From contig CADBLV010000252.1 of NCBI GenBank assembly GCA_902795555.1, positions 1 to 23,878 on the forward strand: a stretch of 23,878 bases of DNA, in the 5' to 3' direction. The notes under the pieces are model-generated. The model worked only from the letters and a program-made list of their open reading frames with translations, searched no databases and was not told the origin of the DNA. The stretch's first letter is position 1, and the number at the start of each line of letters is the position of its first letter. This stretch comes from an uncultured Eubacteriales bacterium. GTDB taxonomy: Bacteria > Bacillota_A > Clostridia > Christensenellales > Aristaeellaceae. Shown one piece after another: positions 5,735 to 13,227 of this stretch. The position numbers and the translations under genes were made by a program.

Positions 5735-8305
5735 ATGAAAGATACCTTTTTGCTGGTGGACGGAAACAGCCTGATGCATCGGGCATTTCATGCCCTGCCC
5801 CTGATGGACGCGGATGGGATTTATACCAACGCGATTTACGGATTTCTGAGTATGCTGCTGAAGGTGATCGATGAGGAAGCTGTTCAGTATCTGGCGGTCT
5901 GCTTTGACGAGCACGGTCCCACCTTCCGCCATACGGCTTATCCGGAATACAAAGCCGGACGGGCGGAAACGCCGGTCGAACTGCGTCAGCAGTTCGAAAC
6001 GATTCATTCTCTGCTGGATGAGATGGGCATCGCCCGCTATTCTCTTCAGGGATGGGAAGCGGACGATTTGCTGGGAACGCTGAGCCTGAAAGGCACGGAA
6101 GCCGGGGCCGCTTCGCTGGTGCTGACCGGAGACCGGGACGCGCTGCAGCTGGTCGGAGGCGGAACAGAGCTGATGTTCACCCGAAAAGGCATCAGCGAAA
6201 CCGTGCGCTTCACGCCGTCTAAGGTTTATGAAGAATACGGATTTACTCCGGAACAGGTGACCGACTGGAAAGGCCTGGCCGGAGATTCCAGCGACAATAT
6301 TCCCGGCGTACCCGGGGTGGGCGACAAAACCGCGGTGAAACTGCTGCAGGAATACGGAAACCTGGAAACCGTACTGGAAAACGCGCCGAACATCAAGGGT
6401 AAACTGGGAGAAAGACTGGTTCAATGGGCGGATCAGGCCCGGATGTGCAAGGAACTGGCTACCATCCGCAGGGATGCTCCCGTTCCGTTCACCCTGGCCG
6501 GCTGCGCCCTGCCCGATTTGCGAAAAGGAATTCCGGCCCTGAAGAAACTGCGGCTGAACAGCATCATCCGTCGCATTGAAGGAAGGGAAAAGGACGGAGA
6601 AGCCCAGGAAAAGCCCATCCTTCCGAAGCTTGCATTTCAGCCGGAAATCCTTCTGGGCAGCCCGGAAGAAGTGAAAACCTGGCTGGCAGACAGGGGCAGC
6701 GCGGAAACACCGATCTGCTTTCACATGACGGATGCGACGGTGACCATGGCGCTGAAGGACGGACAGCGGGCACGGATTGATCTTCAGGGAGATCTGCTGA
6801 CGCCGGGGCTGGACGAGGGAGAAGTGCTTCGGATCATCGGGCAGAAAATGACGGAAACGCCCTTTGCTGTCCATCACATCAAGGAATGGCTTCATCGTTT
6901 GGATCGGGCCGGGGCGCCTTTACCGGAAACGGTGCTGTGGGACACCATGCTGGGCGCCTATCTGCTGAATCCGCAGGAGAAAAGCTATCGGATCAAAGCC
7001 CTGTATCCGGAACTGGAAGAAAACGCGGAAGCTGTGTGCGCCCTGCATCTGTGGCAACAGGAGCAGGCGGAGCAGAACGGGATGATGTTCCTGATGCGGG
7101 AGGTGGAGATTCCCCTCAGCTTTGTGCTGTTTCACATGGAAAAGGCAGGCTTTTCCGTGGACGCCGGAAAACTCAGAAGCCTGGGAAAACAGTATACCTC
7201 GGAAATTGAACGATGCCGGAATGAGGTCATTGCCGCCACAGGCGGACAGGTTTTCAACCTGAACAGCCCTCAGCAGCTGGGAGAGGTGCTGTTTGAAAAA
7301 ATGAACCTTCCGCACGGAAAGAAAACGGCCAAGGGATATTCCACTTCGGCGGAGGTGCTGGAAGGGCTGCGCTTTGACGCCCCGGAGGTGATCGAGCCGC
7401 TGCTGCGCTATCGCCAGCTGACCAAGCTGAACGGAACCTATGTGGAAGGTCTGCTTCCGCTGATCGATGGGGAGGGCCGGGTTCATTCCTATTTCGATCA
7501 GGTGGCCACAGCCACGGGAAGAATCAGCTCTTCTGAACCGAATCTGCAGAATATTCCGGTTCGCAGCGAAGAGGGAAAGGAAATCCGGGAAGCTTTCCTG
7601 CCCCGGGACGGATGGATTTTGCTGGACGCGGACTACAGCCAGATTGAGCTTCGGCTGATGGCGCATTTCAGCGGTGATCCTGCCCTGATGGACGCATTTC
7701 TGAAAGGGGAGGATGTTCATGCGAGAACTGCCAGCGAAGTATTTGAAGTGCCTCCGGAATGGGTTACCCCCGAAATGCGAAGTCGGGCAAAGGCGGTGAA
7801 TTTCGGGATTATTTACGGGATCAGCGGCTTCGGACTGAGCCGGAACATCGGCATCAGCCGGCGGGAGGCCGGAGATTTCATCGCCAAGTATTTCGAAAAA
7901 TATCCAGGGGTTCGCCGGTTTATGGATGAGGCGGTGTCAAAGGGCGCGGAACGGGGATACGCGGAGACGATGATGGGACGGAGACGGTATTTGCCGGAGC
8001 TAAGGAGTCCCAAGGCGCCCATTCGTGAATTCGGAAAGCGGGCGGCGATGAACACCCCTGTGCAGGGAACCGCCGCGGATATCATCAAGCTGGCCATGGT
8101 ACGGGTGGATCAGGCCCTGCGTGCGCATGGACTGAAAAGCACGCTGATTCTGCAGGTGCACGACGAACTGCTGCTGGAATGTCCGCCGGAGGAAAAGGAT
8201 GAGGCGGCCAGGCTGCTGAAGGAAGCCATGGAACAGGTGATTCAGCTGCGGGTGCCGCTGCTGGCGGAGGTGCATGAAGGCCTGACCTGGGCGGAGGCAA
8301 AATAA
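5735..8305 (+). CDS. polA: DNA polymerase I
   Basis: This 856-residue repair and Okazaki-fragment polymerase has the standard three-part build. Residues 1 to about 290 are the 5'-3' nuclease (FLLVDGNSLMHRAFHALP; helix-hairpin-helix DSSDNIPGVPGVGDKTAVKLL read in two parts, DSSDNIP and GVPGVGDKTA). Residues about 300-470 align with the 3'-5' exonuclease domain, but the first catalytic DxE motif is absent (ICFHMTDATV stands in its place), so proofreading is probably lost, as in Bacillus Pol I. Residues about 480-856 are the polymerase: motif A with D633 (DADYSQIELR), motif B with K686 and Y694 (RSRAKAVNFGIIYG), and motif C with H809, D810 and E811 (QVHDELLLE). GAGGAGG precedes the ATG. It is divergent from rimO. 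Confidence 0.98.
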   Translation: MKDTFLLVDGNSLMHRAFHALPLMDADGIYTNAIYGFLSMLLKVIDEEAVQYLAVCFDEHGPTFRHTAYPEYKAGRAETPVELRQQFETIHSLLDEMGIARYSLQGWEADDLLGTLSLKGTEAGAASLVLTGDRDALQLVGGGTELMFTRKGISETVRFTPSKVYEEYGFTPEQVTDWKGLAGDSSDNIPGVPGVGDKTAVKLLQEYGNLETVLENAPNIKGKLGERLVQWADQARMCKELATIRRDAPVPFTLAGCALPDLRKGIPALKKLRLNSIIRRIEGREKDGEAQEKPILPKLAFQPEILLGSPEEVKTWLADRGSAETPICFHMTDATVTMALKDGQRARIDLQGDLLTPGLDEGEVLRIIGQKMTETPFAVHHIKEWLHRLDRAGAPLPETVLWDTMLGAYLLNPQEKSYRIKALYPELEENAEAVCALHLWQQEQAEQNGMMFLMREVEIPLSFVLFHMEKAGFSVDAGKLRSLGKQYTSEIERCRNEVIAATGGQVFNLNSPQQLGEVLFEKMNLPHGKKTAKGYSTSAEVLEGLRFDAPEVIEPLLRYRQLTKLNGTYVEGLLPLIDGEGRVHSYFDQVATATGRISSSEPNLQNIPVRSEEGKEIREAFLPRDGWILLDADYSQIELRLMAHFSGDPALMDAFLKGEDVHARTASEVFEVPPEWVTPEMRSRAKAVNFGIIYGISGFGLSRNIGISRREAGDFIAKYFEKYPGVRRFMDEAVSKGAERGYAETMMGRRRYLPELRSPKAPIREFGKRAAMNTPVQGTAADIIKLAMVRVDQALRAHGLKSTLILQVHDELLLECPPEEKDEAARLLKEAMEQVIQLRVPLLAEVHEGLTWAEAK

Positions 8306-8322
8306 GGAGGGGGATCCTTTGA

Positions 8323-8351
8323 TTGACTTTTCCGCCGGTTCATGGTAGAGT
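8323..8351 (+). promoter_or_regulatory. Promoter of the FakA middle-domain gene
   Basis: TTGACT (8323-8328) is followed after 17 bp by TAGAGT (8346-8351), just after the polA stop codon. It allows the small downstream gene to be expressed independently of polA. Confidence 0.55.
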
Positions 8352-8384
8352 ACCACCGGACTCAGCAAAAGAGGAGGAAGAGGA

Positions 8385-8636
8385 ATGCTGGAGTACAAGT
8401 TTGACACGCAGCTGCTGATTGACGGGAAAGGCCTGGATGAGGATGCCATCAGCGATTATTTCACGGAGAACCTGAAGGGCGATTGCCTGCTGGCCGTCGG
8501 GGATGAGGATCTGATCAAGATTCATTTTCATACCAACGAGCCATGGGAGGTTCTGAAGTATTGCGCCAGCCTGGGAGAGATTTACGATATCGTGGTGGAA
8601 AACATGGAAAGGCAGGAAGCCGGACTGAAGGGCTAA
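8385..8636 (+). CDS. Small stand-alone FakA/YloV middle-domain protein
   Basis: This is an 83-residue protein with a strong GAGGAGG site before ATG 8385. The whole chain (LDEDAISDYFTENLKGDCLL, AVGDEDLIKIHFHTNEPWEV, LGEIYDIVVENMERQ) matches the middle domain of FakA/YloV, the DAK2-type fatty acid kinase subunit that phosphorylates fatty acids held by FakB. In full-length FakA this region follows the N-terminal ATP-binding DhaL domain; here neither that domain nor the C-terminal one is present. The IHFHT histidine pair is kept, but the Cys of the usual YCTEF motif is missing (EYKFD). It is cytoplasmic, with its own promoter and a strong terminator, so it is a deliberate single-gene unit rather than an obvious remnant. 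The function is unknown; a kinase reaction on its own is not expected. Confidence 0.78.
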   Translation: MLEYKFDTQLLIDGKGLDEDAISDYFTENLKGDCLLAVGDEDLIKIHFHTNEPWEVLKYCASLGEIYDIVVENMERQEAGLKG

Positions 8637-8639
8637 CGG

Positions 8640-8671
8640 AACCGCCGGGGTTTGACACCCCGGCGGTTTTT
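8640..8671 (+). terminator. Rho-independent terminator after the FakA-domain gene
   Basis: A perfect 9-bp GC-rich stem (8642-8650 with 8658-8666), extended by two A-T pairs to 11 bp, has a 7-nt loop and is followed by TTTTT (8667-8671). It starts 4 bases after the stop codon. Confidence 0.95.
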
Positions 8672-8754
8672 CCGGAAACCGATAGAGGCGAAAACATCGC
8701 TTACGGATCCGAATGACAGCGGGACACGGGAAGGAAACGCGGAGGAAAAAAGGA

Positions 8755-9483
8755 ATGAGCAGACTGGGGGATCTGATCCGGACGGAACGAATCCGGCAGA
8801 AACTGAGCACCAAACAGGTGGCCAAAAAATGCGGCGTCAGCGAAAGCTATCTGCAGGCGGTGGAAGCCGGGACGCGGATTATCGCGGACGATCAGGCCCG
8901 GAGAATCCTGAAATCCATGGGGCTTCGACAGCAGAACGAGGCGGAATTTACCCTGGACGATATCGCCGCCACGGTGGACCTGGTTCAGGTTCAGCCGCAG
9001 ATGGCCGCGAAGGCGACGCCGAAGAAAAAGGAAGCGGAACTGGTGGCCAGTACGGAGGAGAAGGATCAGGGCGTGGCCGGCAGCGTGTGGCTGGATGCCC
9101 TGCAAAGCGTCCTGAAGCGGGTTCCGATCATGAACGCGGTGATGAAACCGGTGGGGTATCGGCTGATCCCGGTTGAAAACGGCCGGATTGAAGGGGCCAA
9201 CCCGGACAAGGTGTTCTTTTATCTGGCTCCGGACGACAGCATGCGGGGATTCCGGATTCACCGGGGAGACCTGGTGCTGACCGTGCCGGCCCAGAGCCCT
9301 GTCAACGAGGCCATCATGCTGGTCAATTACAATCAGCACCGGTATCTGCGGAAAATCAAAATTCTCGACGACCACCGGGTGCTTTTGCAGAGCTATGACC
9401 GCGCTTTTGAATCGGAAACGGCAAGCATCAGCGATATCGGCTTTATCAGCCGCTGTGTGCGGGTGACGTTTGAATTGGGCTGA
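8755..9483 (+). CDS. XRE-family regulator with S24 (LexA/CI-like) C-terminal domain
   Basis: The protein has 242 residues from ATG 8755. This start is preferred over 8713 because GGAGG lies just upstream and the chain then begins directly at the DNA-binding domain. Residues about 4-55 form a helix-turn-helix (LIRTERIRQKLSTKQVAKKC, then GVSESYLQAVEAGTR). Residues about 120-240 resemble a peptidase S24 domain: Ser162 in APDDSMRG and Lys200 in YLRKIK are spaced 38 apart, close to the LexA dyad. However, the position aligned with the LexA Ala-Gly scissile bond reads K131-P132 in RVPIMNAVMKPVG, so LexA-type self-cleavage there seems lost; an Ala-Gly at 108-109 in the linker is the only obvious alternative. 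It is the first gene after the terminator at 8640-8671. Target genes are unknown. Confidence 0.83.
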   Translation: MSRLGDLIRTERIRQKLSTKQVAKKCGVSESYLQAVEAGTRIIADDQARRILKSMGLRQQNEAEFTLDDIAATVDLVQVQPQMAAKATPKKKEAELVASTEEKDQGVAGSVWLDALQSVLKRVPIMNAVMKPVGYRLIPVENGRIEGANPDKVFFYLAPDDSMRGFRIHRGDLVLTVPAQSPVNEAIMLVNYNQHRYLRKIKILDDHRVLLQSYDRAFESETASISDIGFISRCVRVTFELG

Positions 9484-9580
9484 GAGAGACTGAAAACAGG
9501 CCGGGACGCCAAACCGCGTATGGCGAAACGGAGTAAAGAAGAATCATTCGACGACAAAGGTTTTGTTGGGGGTTAGGGGC

Positions 9581-11059
9581 ATGTCGGGATTTAACGTATC
9601 CGTTGGGAACATGATCAATATCATCATCATTGCCGCCGGGATCGGTATCTGCGGCATGATCTTACAGCTGGTCCGTTCCGGGGCTCAGTTACGGAAAGAG
9701 GTCAGACAGTATTTTCAGCTTTTCTTCGGACTTGTCATTCTTTATATCGGAAGTCATCTGGCGCGTCAGTTGATGGAAGGGCAGCCGGGCCAGGTCATTC
9801 ACTATGCGCTGTACGGTGTGACACTTCTGGAATTCCTGGCCTCCGGAGCCATGGCATTTCTGTTTTCACAGCTGGTATTGTTTATCGCCGATCCGGACAG
9901 GGAGCGAAAGTTCTTTTCAGGGTTGTTCACGGGGACCCTTGTGCTGTATGGGCTGCTGATGTTCCTTTCGCAGTTTACGGGTCTGTGTTATTTCTTCGAT
10001 GCCGACAATATCTATCACCGCTCTCCGCTCTATCTGCTCTCCAATCTGGCACATATCGTGATGCTGGGCGCAGACGTATATCTGCTGATCAGGTATCGGG
10101 ACAAATTCAGCAGGCAAATCCGACCGGCATTCTGGAACTACATTATTGCGCCGATTGTTGCCATCCTGGTGCAGGCGTTTTTCAAAGACGTTCAGTTCAT
10201 CATTCTGGCCACTGTGATCGCCGCGGTTCATATGTCCATGACCATCATGAGAGACCAGATGCAGAAGTATGAAAAACAGCAGGAGACGGCTAATCGCCTC
10301 AGTACTGAACTGAACATGGCCACGGCCATCCAGGCCAGTCAGCTTCCGAAACTGTTCCCGGCATTTCCGAGTCGTCCGGAATTCGATGTTTATGCCAGCA
10401 TGACGCCGGCCAAGGAAGTTGGCGGCGACTTCTATGATTTTTTCCTGGTCGATGATGATCATATCGGTCTGGTCATGGCGGACGTGTCCGGTAAGGGCGT
10501 CCCTGCGGCGCTGTTCATGATGGTTTCGCGGGTGCTGATCAAGTCTCACCTTCAGAACGGCGAGACTCCCGGCGAGGCGCTTTCCAACGTGAATGAACAG
10601 CTTTGCGAGGGCAACGAGGCAGACCTGTTTGTGACGGTCTGGGCGGCGGTAATCCAGATTTCAACCGGCAGGGGAATCGCCAGTAACGCGGGCCATGAGC
10701 ATCCTGCGCTGCGCAGGGCGGGCGGGCAATATGAATTAATTACCTATCGCCATTCCCCTGCCGTGGCAACCATGGAAGGCATGCATTTCCGTGAGCATGA
10801 ATTTCAGCTGAATCCCAATGACAGCCTGTTTGTGTATACGGATGGTGTAGCGGAGGCAACCAATGCTCAGAATGAGCTGTTCGGACCGGAGCGCACGCTT
10901 GAGGCCCTGAACCGTGAACCGGACGCGACGCCTAAGGAAGTTCTGTCGAACGTCATGGAGGGCATCAACGCTTTCGTGGCCGAAGCGGAGCAGTTTGACG
11001 ACATCACCATGCTTTGCTTCCGCTACAACGGACCGGAAGCAAAGAAAACGCCTGCATAA
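9581..11059 (+). CDS. Membrane-bound SpoIIE/RsbU-type PP2C serine phosphatase
   Basis: It has 492 residues from ATG 9581; a TTG at 9563 is an alternative, but it has a worse-placed ribosome binding site than the GGGGG at 9568-9572. The first roughly 220 residues form about seven hydrophobic segments with no extracellular loop of note. A short coiled linker (RDQMQKYEKQQETANRLSTE) follows, then a SpoIIE phosphatase domain (about 245-485). Metal-binding aspartates are visible at D283 (GGDFYDFF), D301 (MADVSGKGVPAAL), D421 (YTDGVAEATN) and D473-D474 (FDDITML), so it should be active. Members of this family dephosphorylate STAS-domain anti-anti-sigma factors and so control partner-switching sigma regulation. 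No STAS protein, anti-sigma kinase or sigma factor is adjacent, so the partner must lie elsewhere. Confidence 0.9.
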   Translation: MSGFNVSVGNMINIIIIAAGIGICGMILQLVRSGAQLRKEVRQYFQLFFGLVILYIGSHLARQLMEGQPGQVIHYALYGVTLLEFLASGAMAFLFSQLVLFIADPDRERKFFSGLFTGTLVLYGLLMFLSQFTGLCYFFDADNIYHRSPLYLLSNLAHIVMLGADVYLLIRYRDKFSRQIRPAFWNYIIAPIVAILVQAFFKDVQFIILATVIAAVHMSMTIMRDQMQKYEKQQETANRLSTELNMATAIQASQLPKLFPAFPSRPEFDVYASMTPAKEVGGDFYDFFLVDDDHIGLVMADVSGKGVPAALFMMVSRVLIKSHLQNGETPGEALSNVNEQLCEGNEADLFVTVWAAVIQISTGRGIASNAGHEHPALRRAGGQYELITYRHSPAVATMEGMHFREHEFQLNPNDSLFVYTDGVAEATNAQNELFGPERTLEALNREPDATPKEVLSNVMEGINAFVAEAEQFDDITMLCFRYNGPEAKKTPA

Positions 11060-11074
11060 CGGAAATGCAGGCGT
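11048..11074 (-). terminator. Terminator of the DUF1015 gene (minus direction)
   Basis: Perfect 10-bp arms (11048-11057 and 11065-11074) surround a 7-nt loop. On the minus strand the stem is followed by TTTTCTTT. Its left arm overlaps the stop codon region of the SpoIIE-type phosphatase gene. Confidence 0.8.
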
Positions 11075-11082
11075 CAAGATTC

Positions 11083-11110
11083 CGGATGCACCCGAATATG
11101 GGCGCATCCG
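11083..11110 (+). terminator. Terminator of the phosphatase gene (plus direction)
   Basis: Arms CGGATGC (11083-11089) and GCATCCG (11104-11110), with an inner CCC/GGG pairing and a 6-nt loop, are followed on the plus strand by TTTATTT. The tract overlaps the stop codon of the convergent DUF1015 gene. Confidence 0.65.
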
Positions 11111-11111
11111 T

Positions 11112-12371
11112 TTATTTGATGATTTTTGCTTCCATATAGAAACGTTTTTCGTCTGCTTCGCCCATGGAGAAGGTTTTCCGGGGCAGGACGCCCAGCTTTT
11201 CAACATCCTCGAAGAAGGAGGCTTTGCTGATTTCCGGCAGCAGGAATCCGACGGTTTCCGGTTCGGAAGCCAGGGCCCGGAGGGATTTTTCCCCGTGAAT
11301 ATAGTCGATTTCCACCTCGGGATGATCCTGCAGAAAGTGATCCAGGAATTTCTGGACGGTTTCGCAGGGAATGGCGCCTTCCGGATGGCCGACGGAAACG
11401 GTTTCTTCTCCGGTGACGGAAACGAGGGTAAAGGTATGACCTTCCTTCCCGACTTCCAGGGTCATCCCGCGGGCTTCCGCGTAGTTTTTCCAGTCCGCCG
11501 TCAGCGCCATCCGATCCGTCCCGGTCAGAATCCGGTGAATGGGCTCAAAGAGCAGGGCCGGATCGTGGATGTTGACAATTTCCGCCAGGGCGAAACGGGC
11601 GGGGTGAGACAGCTGCTCCGCGGGAGAAAGGGTTTGCTTGATTTCTTCCCAGGCCGCCTTGGCGGTGGCCAGGGAGTGATTTCCGTCACCGACCGCCAGG
11701 AAAAGCGGGTTTTCGCCCTTGCTGTCCAGCAGGGCGTTCAGGGACCGGTCCACATCGGCCAGATCCTCTGGGCTTTCCACCGCATATCCCGCCAGATGAC
11801 CGCCGCCCAGCATCAGGTCGAAATCATACAGCTTCCGAAGCTGATGCTTCCGGTTGCGCAACGGCTCCAGCACCAGATGATCCGGATCGTCGATCAGGAT
11901 CATGATATGCGTCAGCTCCACCGGCGCATCCCGCCGAATGGCCAGACGGGCCGGAAGACGGGACGCAATGGTCTGTTCTGTAGGACGAATCAGGGAAAGA
12001 GATCCCTTTTCATAGGAATACTGTTCCAGATCCACCGTCGCGACCAGTCCCACCCGGGTTCCGGAGGCAACGGTTCGCTCGCAGAGCACAAATCCGTTTT
12101 CCACGGCCGTCTCCAGAAGTCCCTCCCGCAGATAGCGTTCCATGGTCTGATGAATTCGCGGAATCAGGATATCGCTTTTTTGCAGATCACACTCCGGAAG
12201 AATCAGCCGAAGGGCGGAAGGCGCGTTTTTAACCAGGCGGTCAGCCCGGCGCCAGTATTCCGGTTCGGACGTGTATTGGTCACATGCTTCACAGGCCCAT
12301 GTTTCACGTGAAACATTTTGGGCGGGAAGCAAAATGGCAGCGGGATGAATCCCAACGCGATCAAAAGACAT
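11112..12371 (-). CDS. DUF1015 family protein
   Basis: This is a 419-residue soluble protein. Recognisable DUF1015 features are the start FDRVGIHPAAILLP, the IRPTEQTIASRLPARLAIR segment (an R-x-E-x-T pattern shared by the family), and the VGDGNHSLATAKAAWEEI motif with the invariant DG(N/H)H. The biochemical role of the family is not established. The parS site at 12300-12315 falls in its codons 19-24 region and is read as NVSRET. The gene is on the opposite strand to its neighbours, has a promoter at 12425-12453, and is closed by the hairpin at 11048-11074. The ribosome binding site is mediocre (GGGAGAG about 10 bases upstream). Confidence 0.9.
   Translation of the reverse strand: MSFDRVGIHPAAILLPAQNVSRETWACEACDQYTSEPEYWRRADRLVKNAPSALRLILPECDLQKSDILIPRIHQTMERYLREGLLETAVENGFVLCERTVASGTRVGLVATVDLEQYSYEKGSLSLIRPTEQTIASRLPARLAIRRDAPVELTHIMILIDDPDHLVLEPLRNRKHQLRKLYDFDLMLGGGHLAGYAVESPEDLADVDRSLNALLDSKGENPLFLAVGDGNHSLATAKAAWEEIKQTLSPAEQLSHPARFALAEIVNIHDPALLFEPIHRILTGTDRMALTADWKNYAEARGMTLEVGKEGHTFTLVSVTGEETVSVGHPEGAIPCETVQKFLDHFLQDHPEVEIDYIHGEKSLRALASEPETVGFLLPEISKASFFEDVEKLGVLPRKTFSMGEADEKRFYMEAKIIK
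12300..12315. promoter_or_regulatory. parS: parS site 2 inside the DUF1015 gene
   Basis: The palindrome TGTTTCACGTGAAACA is identical to the site at 1030-1045 and lies 11.3 kb from it. It is embedded near the 5' end of the DUF1015 coding sequence, where it is again read as VSRET. Several parS copies around the origin are normal in Bacillota. Confidence 0.93.
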
Positions 12372-12400
12372 GAAGAATCACTCTCCCATCGTGGATAATC

Positions 12401-12420
12401 GGAAGGCTGAAGGGCCTTCC
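12401..12420 (-). other. Hairpin in the DUF1015 leader
   Basis: GGAAGGC (12401-12407) and GCCTTCC (12414-12420) form a 7-bp stem with a 6-nt loop between the promoter and the start codon of the DUF1015 gene. A single DnaA-box-like TTATCCACG (12390-12398, minus strand) follows it. No T tract follows in the minus direction. Confidence 0.45.
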
Positions 12421-12424
12421 GTTT

Positions 12425-12453
12425 ATCCTACCACGGCAGGAGTTGAGAAACAA
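12425..12453 (-). promoter_or_regulatory. Promoter of the DUF1015 gene
   Basis: On the minus strand, TTGTTT (12448-12453) is followed after 17 bp by TAGGAT (12425-12430). The match is moderate with optimal spacing, and it sits about 50 bp upstream of the start codon. Confidence 0.5.
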
Positions 12454-12474
12454 CCCTTGTTTTCAGGAAGGGTT
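12452..12474 (+). terminator. Hairpin with T tract in the divergent intergenic region
   Basis: AACCCTT (12452-12458) pairs with AAGGGTT (12468-12474), continuing into TTTGTT on the plus strand. It sits between the divergent DUF1015 and nitroreductase genes, so it would stop antisense read-through across DUF1015 rather than end a gene. It overlaps the -35 box of the DUF1015 promoter. Confidence 0.5.
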
Positions 12475-12574
12475 TTTGTTAAGATGGTCGCGGAATATAT
12501 TTGATGCCGCGGGCAGACGCGGTAAGAAACGACCGCGAGGGGAAGGATTGAACAGAAAGGATCGGTGAATCGTC

Positions 12575-13159
12575 ATGAATTTTCATGAGCTGGTTGAGAA
12601 AAACCGAAGCTATCGGGGATATGATGAAAGCAGGCCTGTAAGCAGGGAGGAGCTTTTGCGGATGACGGACTGCGCCAGGCTGACTCCCTCGGCAGCCAAC
12701 CGACAGCCATTGAAATATGATCTGATCTGGGAGAAGGAACCGGTGATGGAAACGCTGAAGCTTACCCGCTGGGCCGCGGCGCTTCCGGAGCGGCATCTTC
12801 CGGATCCCGGAAAGGGACCGGCTGCTTTTATCGTCATTCTTCAGGAAACGGATTGGGTGAAAGAACCCGCGGCCTGCCAGCGGGACATCGGAATCGCAGC
12901 CCAGACCATCCTTCTGGCCGCGGCGGAGATGGGACTCGGCGGTCTGATGATCGGCAATTTTGACGGCGGGGCCCTGAAGGCTCTTCGGGCTTATCCGGAT
13001 CATCTGATTCCGCAGCTGGTGATCGCCGTCGGAAAACCGGCGGAGACGGTCGTGCTGACGGAGGTTGGGGAGGACGGTGCTACAGCGTATTATCGGGACG
13101 AGCGGGATGTTCATTATGTGCCCAAGCGAAGACTGGAGGATATCATCTATCAGGGCTGA
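12575..13159 (+). CDS. Nitroreductase family protein
   Basis: This is a 194-residue FMN-dependent, NAD(P)H-using oxidoreductase of the nitroreductase superfamily. Family marks are the N-terminal ELVEKNRSYRGYDESRPVS (the R-S-x-R FMN phosphate-binding pattern), TPSAANRQPLKYDLI (S-x-x-N-x-Q-P flavin contact), and QRDIGIAAQTILLAAAEMGL plus GGLMIGNF in the second half. Its physiological substrate cannot be told; these enzymes reduce nitro compounds, quinones or flavins. The upstream region 12372-12574 carries no convincing promoter for this direction apart from a weak TATATT at 12496-12501. The SpoIID-like gene follows after 68 bp and may be co-transcribed. Confidence 0.93.
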   Translation: MNFHELVEKNRSYRGYDESRPVSREELLRMTDCARLTPSAANRQPLKYDLIWEKEPVMETLKLTRWAAALPERHLPDPGKGPAAFIVILQETDWVKEPAACQRDIGIAAQTILLAAAEMGLGGLMIGNFDGGALKALRAYPDHLIPQLVIAVGKPAETVVLTEVGEDGATAYYRDERDVHYVPKRRLEDIIYQG

Positions 13160-13227
13160 GGCATAGAAAGAAACATGACGGAATCGTGCTGCGAGACGGA
13201 GAAGAACAGGGGGCATAAAGCGTTAAA

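Noticed and set aside
5678..6895. A 405-codon minus-strand frame inside polA
   Set aside because: It is antisense to the well-supported polA gene, with no ribosome binding site and no family resemblance.
9484..9580. Possible c-di-GMP-I (GEMM) riboswitch before the phosphatase gene, because of GGGACGCCAAACC
   Set aside because: Only a partial resemblance to one strand of the motif. The paired GCAAACC element, the receptor helix and the expected length are absent. A small CGCCA/TGGCG hairpin (9508-9526 region) is all that remains.
10914..12311. A 465-codon plus-strand frame across DUF1015
   Set aside because: It spans the end of the phosphatase gene, both terminator hairpins and the antisense of DUF1015; its composition is that of a shadow frame.
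12476..12501. Nitroreductase promoter TTGTTA ... TATATT
   Set aside because: The spacing between the boxes is only 14 bp, and alternatives with better spacing match poorly; not strong enough to list.
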